Source: Bacteroidales bacterium (GTDB lineage Bacteria > Bacteroidota > Bacteroidia > Bacteroidales > B18-G4). From it: a stretch of 16,876 nt of DNA. The position numbers were made by a program, and so were the translations under genes. The notes beneath the pieces are model-generated. The model ran no database searches. It had not been told where the DNA came from and saw only the letters and a program-made list of their open reading frames with translations. Positions 1 through 6,163 of the stretch are shown piece by piece. Position 1 is the first letter of the stretch, and every line of letters begins with the position of its first letter. The DNA lies in contig JAUXCL010000027.1 in NCBI GenBank assembly GCA_030618905.1, positions 1 through 16,876 of the forward strand, in the 5' to 3' direction.

Positions 1-1
1 A

Positions 2-229
2 GGACTGTTTGGCAATGTCTGGCAGCTTAGCAATGATGTATATGATAACGGCAGCTATGTGTTTATAATCATGAAAGGTGGCAGTTATTATAAACCCACC
101 TCAAGCTGGTGGTATGTACAGGGCGGTCCGCAGCCGGCAAACCGCTCACAGATGCTGTTATTGGTATCTCCGGCATTAGACCGTAATTCGACGGTTGGGT
201 TTAGATGCGTCAAAGATAGTAGGGAGTAG
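2..229 (+). CDS. 3' end of an FGE/SUMF1-like (formylglycine-generating-enzyme family) protein
   Basis: Only the last 75 codons are in the window; the reading frame is open from base 2 to a TAG at 227-229. The translation has the C-terminal signature of the FGE-sulfatase (SUMF1) fold: GNVWQLSND near its start, a KGGSYYKP segment, then DRNSTVGFRCVKD at the end. These match the family pattern GNVWEW...RGGSW...GFRCV. The Cys-Arg pair that usually follows the GGSW segment is not visible, so this may be a non-catalytic member rather than a true sulfatase-activating enzyme. Bacteroidota encode many such secreted or lipoprotein domains, including gliding and secretion components. The last codons (SRE) run straight into an AGGGAGT heptamer array. 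The N-terminus, and so localisation and any fused domain, cannot be judged. Confidence 0.72.
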   Translation, partial: GLFGNVWQLSNDVYDNGSYVFIIMKGGSYYKPTSSWWYVQGGPQPANRSQMLLLVSPALDRNSTVGFRCVKDSRE

Positions 230-319
230 GGAGTAGGGAGTATTATATTTGACATGGTACATGGAACATGATCCAGTATCCAGCATCCAGTATCCAGTAT
301 CTAGTCTCTGGTATCCAGC
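214..319. repeat. Heptamer tandem array between convergent genes
   Basis: AGGGAGT is repeated three times at 221-241, preceded by the degenerate unit AGATAGT (214-220). After a linking unit come three GGNACAT-like units (249-269), then TATCCAG-type units at 270, 277, 284, 291, 298, 305 and 312. All are spaced exactly 7 bp. The array covers the stop codons of both convergent genes and encodes the last residues of each (SRE on plus, LDTRD on minus). No hairpin followed by a T-run is present, so it does not look like an intrinsic terminator. Confidence 0.8.
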
Positions 320-1041
320 GAATTATAATAATCCACCACCCTTATCATATCTTCCTGATTTTGGAACCTGATCTTATTGGTCTTAATGTATGTTTTTATG
401 GCATCTTCCTGATCGCAGAATGCCGATAAAATACATTTCTTGTTTAAGGGGATCCTGCTGGTTATTTCTCCTTTCTTCCTGATATAATAGCTTTGTTCAA
501 GGACATAGGAATCATCCATTATGCCGTCATCCAGGTCATCAACCAGGTGATAGGTAATCTCCCTGCGCAGGAGCAATTGGCAGCGTCCATGGGTTAATAC
601 TTCAAAGTAGCCATTTTTGACCTCCTGTTCATCCTTATACGTTGTGTAAATGAACTGATGATCATCAAATGTTAATGAAGTTAACTCTTCAGGTTTGGCA
701 AAAGCAGCCGTATCATCCCCATGGATGAATTGCATCTGTTGCGCATAGATATTGTACCTGTATAACCGGCCTTCAAGCACAGTCCCGTCATTAAGGGATG
801 CCACCCCCTCCTTCCATCCCTCGGTAAAGTATATGCTGCTTGCATTTCCTGTCGTAGCATAATAGACTAAACTTCTGCCTTCAGATCTATCTGAATATAC
901 GCCGGGATCCTGAACAGTAGCGGCAACTGTTCTTTCTTGTTTGGGATTACTCTGCTTGTTCTGGTTTTTTTCTATTTGAGAGAATAGGAAAAATGGAAAA
1001 ATTGTCAACAAGAACCCAATGATATAACGCTTGGTTTTCAT
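301..1041 (-). CDS. Secreted conserved protein of unknown function (Bacteroidota type)
   Basis: A 246-residue protein starting at an ATG at 1041, with a clear signal peptide (MKTKRYIIGFLLTIFPFFLFSQ, cleavage probably after the FSQ region near residue 22), so it is exported to the periplasm or beyond. The mature part is polar and beta-rich. It contains WKEGVASLNDGTVLEGRLYRY followed by YNIYAQQMQF, and later GYFEVLTHGRCQLLLRREITY, SYYIRKKG and a basic C-terminal IKTNKIRFQNQEDMIRVVDYYNSL. This order resembles a family of secreted Bacteroidota proteins of unknown function that I recognise only as a pattern; no enzyme motif is visible. The last five residues (LDTRD) and the stop lie inside the heptamer array, so the native C-terminus may have been altered by repeat expansion. 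The gene stands alone, convergent with the FGE-like gene. No function is proposed. Confidence 0.85.
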   Translation of the reverse strand: MKTKRYIIGFLLTIFPFFLFSQIEKNQNKQSNPKQERTVAATVQDPGVYSDRSEGRSLVYYATTGNASSIYFTEGWKEGVASLNDGTVLEGRLYRYNIYAQQMQFIHGDDTAAFAKPEELTSLTFDDHQFIYTTYKDEQEVKNGYFEVLTHGRCQLLLRREITYHLVDDLDDGIMDDSYVLEQSYYIRKKGEITSRIPLNKKCILSAFCDQEDAIKTYIKTNKIRFQNQEDMIRVVDYYNSLDTRD

Positions 1042-1069
1042 GGCTCTTGGGATTAGTTGTTTCTGTGTA

Positions 1070-1077
1070 TAAATATA
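1070..1077 (-). promoter_or_regulatory. Candidate -7 element for the secreted protein gene
   Basis: Reading the minus strand, TATATTTA differs by one base from the Bacteroidota -7 consensus TAnnTTTG. It lies 28 bp before the ATG at 1041. A TTG trinucleotide about 20 bp further upstream could serve as the -33 element. One mismatch keeps confidence low. Confidence 0.35.
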
Positions 1078-1140
1078 CGAAATATTCAGATGTTTTCCAA
1101 GGTTTATTGGCGGAATATTTATTGCAATTTCCTTTTACCT

Positions 1141-1190
1141 TCCCGCCCCGCCTCCGGCGGGATGTCACTCGGCTTTGCCTCGCTCCACTT
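1141..1190. repeat. GC-rich hairpin element at the 3' end of the metal permease gene
   Basis: A GC-rich island in an otherwise AT-rich gap. CCCGCC (1147-1152) pairs with GGCGGG (1156-1161) around a 3-nt loop, and TCCCGCC/GGCGGGA also pair as outer arms. The element continues into the last codons of the permease gene, encoding its charged tail VERGKAE. No T-run follows on either strand, so it looks more like an extragenic palindromic repeat than a classical terminator, although it could still stabilise mRNA 3' ends. Confidence 0.55.
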
Positions 1191-1998
1191 CCCTCCCAAT
1201 AATTATCAGGATCACTCTTGCAACAAAAAACATAACTACCAGAATAAAAATTATTCCTGCACCTGTTGGTATATTTAGCCAGTAAGAGGCCATTAGTCCA
1301 CAACAAACGCCTGCCAGGCTGATTACTATAGAACCGATAAGGATATAAAGGAATCGATTGGTGAACATGTTGACAATGGTCTGTGGTATCGTAAGCAGAG
1401 AGATCACCAGGATGATCCCCACAACCCTGATGTTGAAAACAATGGTCAGGGCGATTAAGACCATCATGGTATAATTGACAAAGGATACCGGAAGCTTCCT
1501 GGTCTTCGCAAATTCTTCATCAAAAGCTATATAAATGATGGGGTTGAATAATAATGAAACAAATATTACTAAAATGACGACCAGGGAAAGCATCATATAG
1601 AGATCAATCATGGAAACCGTAAGGATGCTGCCAAAAAGATAACTCATCAGGTTGGGTGCATAACCAGGCGTGAGATAGATAAAGATAATTCCGATGGCCA
1701 TCCCAAAAGCCCAGAGTATCGCAATGGCCGAATCTTCCCGGATGGAAATCTTCTTCGACATGTATTCAATACCCAGCGCCGAAAGCACAGCAAAGATCGA
1801 TGCGGTTATGATGGGATTCAAACCCAGGAAATAGCCAATGCCAATACCGCCAAATGAAGCATGAGACAGTCCTCCGCTGATAAATACAATCCGCTTGGAC
1901 ACAATGTAGGTGCCGACAATACCACAGCTGACAGATGCCAGTATTGCGGCGATAAGCGCCCTGATAAAAAAGTCATATTGAAATAGTTCCAAAATCAT
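1165..1998 (-). CDS. znuB: Metal (Zn/Mn) ABC transporter permease, ABC-3 family
   Basis: A 277-residue, very hydrophobic protein with roughly eight membrane segments, matching the ZnuB/MntB/TroC family (usual length 260-290). The recognisable core is the N-terminal FFIRALIAAILASVSCGIVG and KRIVFISGGLSHASFGGIG, the latter a family hallmark. The ATG at 1998 overlaps the ATPase stop codon by one base (TAATG), which implies translational coupling. It forms the membrane channel of the uptake complex with the ATPase and binding lipoprotein encoded just upstream. The last nine residues (REVERGKAE) are strongly charged and come from the GC-rich repeat-like element at the 3' end, so they probably are not ancestral. 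Substrate is assigned as zinc mainly from the His-rich partners; manganese is possible. The gene symbol reflects the family, not proven specificity. Confidence 0.9.
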   Translation of the reverse strand: MILELFQYDFFIRALIAAILASVSCGIVGTYIVSKRIVFISGGLSHASFGGIGIGYFLGLNPIITASIFAVLSALGIEYMSKKISIREDSAIAILWAFGMAIGIIFIYLTPGYAPNLMSYLFGSILTVSMIDLYMMLSLVVILVIFVSLLFNPIIYIAFDEEFAKTRKLPVSFVNYTMMVLIALTIVFNIRVVGIILVISLLTIPQTIVNMFTNRFLYILIGSIVISLAGVCCGLMASYWLNIPTGAGIIFILVVMFFVARVILIIIGREVERGKAE

Positions 1999-2762
1999 TA
2001 GCTTTCATGTTCATGATCATGTTCCATCAGGACAGTATGTGGCAAGTGTCCATGGGTGATAATCTGTATCGGGCAATCGTAAGCAGCCAGTTGATCTTCA
2101 GTAATTATGTTGGATTGATGATAATGTAATTTTTTGTTGACACAGGCAATGCTTTTGATATAATAAGAAATGGTGCCAATATCATGCGAAACCAGGATAA
2201 TGGCCATCTTTTCATTCAGTTGTTTGAGCTTCTCGTAAAGTTCCCCCTCAAACTTATTGTCAACATAAGTACTTGGCTCATCCAGGATGAGCAGTTCAGG
2301 GTTGGAGATAATGGAACGGCATAATAATACACGCTGTCGCTCACCACCAGATAAGGATCCTATGGATTTGTCAGCCAGATCTATAATACCAACTTCCTCA
2401 AGTATTTCTTTAACTCTTGCCCTGGCATCTTTTTGATCCGGCTTTAATAGATTATCATGATTGATCAGTCCTGACTTGACGACTTCTTTTACCGTAATAG
2501 GGAACTTATCATCGATATTCGTTTCCTGCGGAAGGTAACCGATATTTCCGGCATGCTTGCTTTCAAAATGATCCTTAACTACTCCCCGAATTGGTTTGAT
2601 CAAACCAAGGATTGTTTTTATAAGTGTGGTCTTGCCACCTCCATTGGGACCGATAACCCCAATAAAATCATCGCTGAAGATATCCAGGTTCACATCTTTC
2701 AATGCGATTAATCCATTGTATGCAACCGACAGGTTCTTTATTTCAATAAGTCTCTTCTTCAT
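1998..2762 (-). CDS. znuC: Metal (Zn/Mn) ABC transporter ATP-binding protein
   Basis: A 254-residue ABC ATPase that energises import of the metal through the permease. From the ATG at 2762 the motifs are in order: Walker A GPNGGGKT (about 38-45), Q-loop PQE (78-80), signature LSGGERQ (137-143), Walker B LLILDEP (157-163) and H-loop SH (192-193). A TTG seven codons upstream (2783) would lengthen it, but those codons lie inside the preceding gene and MKKRLIEIKNLS is the usual family N-terminus, so ATG 2762 is chosen. It overlaps the binding-protein gene by 20 bp and the permease start by 1 bp, so the three genes are one transcript. The C-terminus is histidine-rich (HGHLPH and EHDHEHE, about 237-252), an extra tail that may bind zinc on the cytoplasmic side. 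Confidence 0.93.
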   Translation of the reverse strand: MKKRLIEIKNLSVAYNGLIALKDVNLDIFSDDFIGVIGPNGGGKTTLIKTILGLIKPIRGVVKDHFESKHAGNIGYLPQETNIDDKFPITVKEVVKSGLINHDNLLKPDQKDARARVKEILEEVGIIDLADKSIGSLSGGERQRVLLCRSIISNPELLILDEPSTYVDNKFEGELYEKLKQLNEKMAIILVSHDIGTISYYIKSIACVNKKLHYHQSNIITEDQLAAYDCPIQIITHGHLPHTVLMEHDHEHES

Positions 2763-3627
2763 GATGAGTTGTAAGGGTTTCAAGCATCATTTTTGTCAGG
2801 GATAGGATTTCTTCATCCCAATTGTAAGAAAGCGGATCAAAAAGAATGACTTTACCATCCAATTCCCTGGCAATGGTTGTTGCGCTTTCAGCATTAAACT
2901 GGCGCTGGATAAATACATCTTTCAATCCTAACTCGTTTGCCATTTGAATGGTCTCTTTAATACTCATCAGTGATGGCTCCTTCCCTTCCATCTCAACAGG
3001 TATCTGCTTTAGGTTGTAATCCCTGGCATAGTATGATAAAGATGGATGATAGATCAGGAAATTGCGGTTTTCAATTTCGGCAAGCATATCCCGGATCTGA
3101 AAGTCAATAGCAGATAATTCCTTCTCCAAATCGCTGAGATTTTTCTCATATAATTCTGCATTCTCCGGGTGAACTTTAACCAGGGCCGTCTTCATATTTA
3201 TGGCCATTTGAAAACAAGCACCGGGCGACATCCAGTAATGCGGATCTGTACCATGTTGATGTTCCCCTTCATGCACATGGTCATGAATCAGTTTGATGCC
3301 TTCAGAAGTATTCACCACAAGCATTTTCGGGTTATTGGCCTGCAGTTTTTCAAGCCAGGCTTTCTCAAAGCCCAGTTCACCAATGGCAAAATAAAAAACT
3401 GATCTATTCAGGCTATTTATTTGCTGCGGACTTGGTTCGTACACTGCAGGACTATTACTGGCAGGGATCATCACATTGATCTCATATTCATCGCCTGCTA
3501 TTTTTTCAAGGAAATACTTCTGCGGCCAGATGCTGGCCGTAAGATGCTTTTTCTCACTATTACCTGAATTCGAAGTGCATGAAGCAATGAGGATACTTAT
3601 GCAGAAGAGGATTATCGCTGGTCTCAT
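2743..3627 (-). CDS. znuA: Zinc/manganese ABC transporter substrate-binding lipoprotein
   Basis: A 294-residue cluster 9 metal-binding protein and first gene of the uptake operon. The start is set at ATG 3627, because MRPAIILFCISILIASC is a lipoprotein signal with lipobox IASC and lipidated Cys17. An in-frame extension to 3705 exists, but it translates the heptamer repeats and is rejected. Visible features are a His-rich flexible loop (HDHVHEGEHQH, about 115-125), DPHYW with His130 and YHPSLSYYA with His194, both probable metal ligands, and FDPL near residue 264 as a probable acidic ligand. The segment that normally holds the first ligand (SPHTYEPTP-like) reads SPAVYEPSP, with Ala61 at the expected His. 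A TAnnTTTG box sits four bases before the ATG. A link to a zinc-sensing repressor such as Zur is plausible but no operator is proven. Confidence 0.92.
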   Translation of the reverse strand: MRPAIILFCISILIASCTSNSGNSEKKHLTASIWPQKYFLEKIAGDEYEINVMIPASNSPAVYEPSPQQINSLNRSVFYFAIGELGFEKAWLEKLQANNPKMLVVNTSEGIKLIHDHVHEGEHQHGTDPHYWMSPGACFQMAINMKTALVKVHPENAELYEKNLSDLEKELSAIDFQIRDMLAEIENRNFLIYHPSLSYYARDYNLKQIPVEMEGKEPSLMSIKETIQMANELGLKDVFIQRQFNAESATTIARELDGKVILFDPLSYNWDEEILSLTKMMLETLTTHHEEETY

Positions 3628-3631
3628 GTTA

Positions 3632-3639
3632 CAAATATA
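3632..3639 (-). promoter_or_regulatory. -7 promoter element for the metal-uptake operon
   Basis: On the minus strand TATATTTG is a perfect match to the Bacteroidota TAnnTTTG -7 box. It ends only four bases before the ATG at 3627, so transcription would begin at or next to the start codon, giving a leaderless or almost leaderless mRNA. No convincing -33 TTTG is present; that position is occupied by the GAAAATC repeats. Confidence 0.5.
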
Positions 3640-3641
3640 CT

Positions 3642-3746
3642 GAGAATCGAAGAGCGAAAATCGAAAATCGAAAATTCTCGTTACGCGTAACGCGTGACGC
3701 GTCACGAGAAGTGATTATGAATACATAATACCTAATACATAATACA
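3642..3746. repeat. Composite heptamer array between divergent promoters
   Basis: Fifteen consecutive 7-bp cells. GAGAATC, GAAGAGC, GAAAATC (twice) and GAAAATT form one family (3642-3676). CGCGTAA, CGCGTGA and CGCGTCA form the second (3684-3704) and place ACGCGT three times at 7-bp intervals. GAATACA, TAATACC and TAATACA (twice) form the third (3719-3746). The middle block, 3676-3709, is also an imperfect 34-bp inverted repeat with outer arms TCTCGT/ACGAGA. The array fills the space between the two divergent -7 boxes. Confidence 0.85.
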
Positions 3747-3752
3747 GTTTAC

Positions 3753-3760
3753 TATATTTG
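3753..3760 (+). promoter_or_regulatory. -7 promoter element for the EamA transporter gene
   Basis: TATATTTG matches TAnnTTTG exactly and lies 21 bp before the ATG at 3782, giving a short leader. It mirrors the minus-strand box at 3632-3639 across the heptamer array. No clear -33 TTTG was found. Confidence 0.5.
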
Positions 3761-3781
3761 CAGCCTGATTAATTCCTTAAT

Positions 3782-4720
3782 ATGCATTTCGATAAATTGC
3801 AGAAGGCCAAAATAACCGGCGCCATAGCCATTAGCATCGCAGCTATACTCTGGGGCTTTGATGGTATTGTCCTTACACCACGTTTATATAACCTGGATGT
3901 GGGGTTTGTAGTTTTTATACTCCACCTGATCCCGTTTATGCTCATGAATGTCTTTCTTTTCAGGGAATACAAGTATTTAAAGACATTCAATGTTGATGAT
4001 TATATCACTTTATTACTGATTGCTTTATTTGGTGGTGCCATCGGTACTATGGCTGTCGTGAAAGCCCTGTTCCTGGTGAACTTTAAATCACTCACCATAG
4101 TCATTTTACTACAGAAGCTTCAACCTGTCTTTGCCATTGCCCTTGCCACCATCATGCTGAGGGAGAAATTGCAGAAGTATTATCTTGCCTGGGCTTCCCT
4201 GGCACTGCTGGCAAGTTATTTCCTGACTTTTGGTTTTGCGTTGCCTGACTTCGATTCCGGATCCAATACTATCTATGCCGCATTATTTTCACTTCTTGCA
4301 GCTTTTTCATTTGGCAGTTCGACAGTGTTCAGTAAGAAAATCCTGCTTAAATATGAATTTAAGACAGCCACTTTTTTTCGTTATGGATTCACGGTTGTGA
4401 TCATGTTTCTTTACCTCATTATTGCAGGTACACTGTTCCAATTTAATGAAATAACACCATTGAACTGGCTGATCTTCCTTATCATTGCATTTACCACAGG
4501 CTCAGGTGCTATTTTCCTGTATTATTTTGGACTGACAAAGGTAAGGGCCATCATTGCCACCATCTGCGAACTTCTCTTCCCTATTTCCGCCATCATCTTT
4601 GATTATATTTTTAATGATCAATTGCTTTCGCCAGTGCAATGGATGAGTGCTGCGGTAATGATTTTTGCAATTATTAATTTGAACAGGAGGAATACTAAAT
4701 CAGTGAACAGTGAACAGTGA
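3782..4720 (+). CDS. EamA/DMT-superfamily inner-membrane transporter
   Basis: A 312-residue protein with about ten hydrophobic helices arranged as two EamA halves, the standard 10-TMS drug/metabolite transporter layout and length (280-310). The first half begins GAIAISIAAILWGFDGIV and contains KSLTIVILLQKLQPVFAIALA, where the LQP loop is a family hallmark. The second half contains AAFSFGSSTVFSKKIL and ATICELLFPISAIIFDYIF. DMT members export or exchange metabolites, but the substrate cannot be read from sequence. It diverges from the metal operon and is probably monocistronic, since an array separates it from the next gene. Its last six residues (SVNSEQ) and the stop are encoded by the CAGTGAA heptamer array, so the tail is repeat-derived. 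Confidence 0.88.
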   Translation: MHFDKLQKAKITGAIAISIAAILWGFDGIVLTPRLYNLDVGFVVFILHLIPFMLMNVFLFREYKYLKTFNVDDYITLLLIALFGGAIGTMAVVKALFLVNFKSLTIVILLQKLQPVFAIALATIMLREKLQKYYLAWASLALLASYFLTFGFALPDFDSGSNTIYAALFSLLAAFSFGSSTVFSKKILLKYEFKTATFFRYGFTVVIMFLYLIIAGTLFQFNEITPLNWLIFLIIAFTTGSGAIFLYYFGLTKVRAIIATICELLFPISAIIFDYIFNDQLLSPVQWMSAAVMIFAIINLNRRNTKSVNSEQ

Positions 4721-4770
4721 ACAGTGAACTGAAATTTTCAATTTCCAACTTCCAATTTCCAAGTTTCAAT
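4701..4770. repeat. Heptamer array after the EamA gene
   Basis: Four exact copies of CAGTGAA (4701-4728) are followed, without loss of 7-bp spacing, by CTGAAAT, TTTCAAT, TTCCAAC, TTCCAAT, TTCCAAG and TTTCAAT. The first copies encode the last residues of the EamA protein. The same GTGAACA heptamer recurs near 14884 and 16778. Confidence 0.85.
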
Positions 4771-4821
4771 TATTTATAGTAATTTAGAGTAGGAATTTAT
4801 AACGGTACAAAAAGCAAAATT

Positions 4822-5076
4822 ATGACAGAACATGAGGATGATTTAAAACGGGTTTTTACAGGTTCAAACCTTGATGCTAATTTTGTCAAATCCATACTGG
4901 AAGAGAACGGAATTGGATCCATGGTCCGGAACACTTTAAGGGAAAGTCTGGCAGGAGGATATGTGTCCGGTGCCCCTGAGGATTCAAGCAGGGTTTTTGT
5001 TGAAAAAAAATACTACGATGATGCCATGAAGCTTGTCAATGCTTACCTCGACTCACTTGAGAACAAAGAAGAATAA
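4822..5076 (+). CDS. DUF2007-family small protein
   Basis: An 84-residue soluble protein without signal peptide. The pattern RVFTGSNLDANFVKSILEENGI, then GGYVSGAPEDSSRVFVEKKYYDDAMKLV, matches the DUF2007 (putative signal-transducing protein) fold, a small ferredoxin-like domain common in Bacteroidota. In that family the segment after EENGI carries a variable loop and then the conserved VFV-E-DY-A core. The biochemical role is unknown; similarity to PII-like signal proteins has been suggested for the family. It ends 11 bp before the GNAT gene, so the two are probably cotranscribed. No strong promoter box was found, and only AT-rich sequence precedes it. Confidence 0.82.
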   Translation: MTEHEDDLKRVFTGSNLDANFVKSILEENGIGSMVRNTLRESLAGGYVSGAPEDSSRVFVEKKYYDDAMKLVNAYLDSLENKEE

Positions 5077-5087
5077 AAGCAGTATCC

Positions 5088-5657
5088 ATGTTGAAAATAA
5101 AAGTTAATGATGATATCCTCCTGGTTAAGATCAGGATGAAATCTGCCGCTGCCATTTTTAAAAGTGTTGAGAAGTCGAGGAAATACCTGGAGGAATGGAT
5201 GCCATGGGTTACGGGAACCCGGAAAATTGAGGATGTCAGGGATTTTATCAGGATGGTCAACAGGGTGGATTGCATAAAAAAGGACATGGTCTTTGAAATC
5301 TGGCACAAGGATAATTTTGCCGGTATTATCTCTCTTAAGGAAATTGATATGGCCAATCAAAAATCAGAGATCGGTTATTGGTTGACGGAAAAATACAGTG
5401 GCCGCGGAATCATGAGCCGCTCTTGTGAAGCCGTTATCAAATTCGCTTTTGAAGAGCTTAAACTCAACAAGGTCTTTGTCAAATGTGGAGTCGATAATAT
5501 CAGGAGCTACAATATCCCTAAACAATTAAAATTCACTTTTGAAGGCGTTGAACGGGATGGGGAATACCTGCATAACAGGTTTATGGATCTGAAAGTGTAC
5601 AGCTTGCTCAGAAAAGAATGGCTGAAGCAAAACATGCTGAATAAAAAGCTGAAATAA
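5088..5657 (+). CDS. GNAT N-acetyltransferase, RimJ/RimL-like
   Basis: A 189-residue cytoplasmic acetyltransferase that would use acetyl-CoA to acetylate a protein N-terminus or a small amine. RimL-type landmarks are LEEWMPWV near 34-41, EIGYWLTEKYSGRGIM (94-109) with the R/Q-x-x-G-x-G/A-like pyrophosphate loop at SGRGIMS, FAFEELKLNKVFVKCGVDNIRSYNIP (119-144), FTFEGVERDGEYL and the closing DLKVYSLLRKEW. This order is that of the ribosomal-protein acetyltransferase branch. The usual SxxVxxKxGF reads SYNIPKQLKF, slightly divergent. It lies 11 bp after the DUF2007 gene. The true substrate cannot be inferred, as many members act on targets other than ribosomal proteins. Confidence 0.88.
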   Translation: MLKIKVNDDILLVKIRMKSAAAIFKSVEKSRKYLEEWMPWVTGTRKIEDVRDFIRMVNRVDCIKKDMVFEIWHKDNFAGIISLKEIDMANQKSEIGYWLTEKYSGRGIMSRSCEAVIKFAFEELKLNKVFVKCGVDNIRSYNIPKQLKFTFEGVERDGEYLHNRFMDLKVYSLLRKEWLKQNMLNKKLK

Positions 5658-5667
5658 TCGTTTGCGG

Positions 5668-6039
5668 TTAAAATGATTGGGCAATATATGCTGAATAACG
5701 GTTGCCGGATACCATTTTCGTTCCCCTGAAGATAAATGACCACTCACCCTGGGTGGGAATAAATGTGTCGCCAAGATCTATCTGGACATCCTTCTGAAAT
5801 ACATGCCCCTGGAAATACCTCATATATTTAATATTCAGTGGGTCAGTCACGATTACCGTGTCCAACTTTACATCTTCGGAAATACACCGGGCAAACAAAT
5901 GTTCCAGGTTTCCCGTTTCCTGGTAAACCTCAAAGGCAGGGGTACTGTATTCACCGTAGTTAGGTGCGTCATCTTCCCGCTTACAAGCAAATGATATAAT
6001 TATGGTGAGACATAAAAAAGCGTATAGCGTTTTCCTCAT
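5668..6039 (-). CDS. Small lipoprotein of unknown function
   Basis: A 123-residue protein starting at ATG 6039. MRKTLYAFLCLTIIISFAC is a lipoprotein signal with lipidated Cys19, followed by KRED, so it is anchored in an envelope membrane. The mature part is beta-rich, with YGEYSTPAFEVYQETGNLEHLFARC early and GEWSFIFRGTKMVSGNRYSAYI near the end, a pattern often seen in small Bacteroidota lipoproteins. No family is recognised. The stop falls 10 bp from the convergent GNAT stop, so the two transcripts overlap at their 3' ends. It is divergent from the glycoside hydrolase across a 124-bp AT-rich gap; a shared role is possible but unsupported. Confidence 0.75.
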   Translation of the reverse strand: MRKTLYAFLCLTIIISFACKREDDAPNYGEYSTPAFEVYQETGNLEHLFARCISEDVKLDTVIVTDPLNIKYMRYFQGHVFQKDVQIDLGDTFIPTQGEWSFIFRGTKMVSGNRYSAYIAQSF

Positions 6040-6125
6040 CGTTGTTTAGAAAGATTTAATTAGTTTTAGGGACCTGTCAGTAAAATACATAACGCATTCT
6101 GCATGATAAAATTATGATAATTTAT

Positions 6126-6133
6126 TAAATTCG
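6126..6133 (+). promoter_or_regulatory. Weak candidate -7 element before the glycoside hydrolase
   Basis: TAAATTCG differs by one base from TAnnTTTG and lies 30 bp before the ATG at 6164. The rest of the gap (6040-6163) is AT-rich with no tandem array, unlike most other gaps here. This is a weak call. Confidence 0.25.
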
Positions 6134-6163
6134 CCAAACAATATTTTTTAATCCGCAAAGCAA

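Noticed and set aside
1141..1164. Intrinsic terminator of the metal-uptake operon
   Set aside because: The GC hairpin is good but no T-run follows it on the minus strand, so it is kept as a repeat element.
947..1306. 119-residue minus-strand frame between the secreted protein and the permease
   Set aside because: It overlaps two well-supported genes in other frames and has no recognisable domain or signal.
3628..3705. N-terminal extension of the zinc-binding protein to 3705
   Set aside because: The extra 26 residues translate tandem repeats and the -7 box; the lipoprotein signal begins at 3627.
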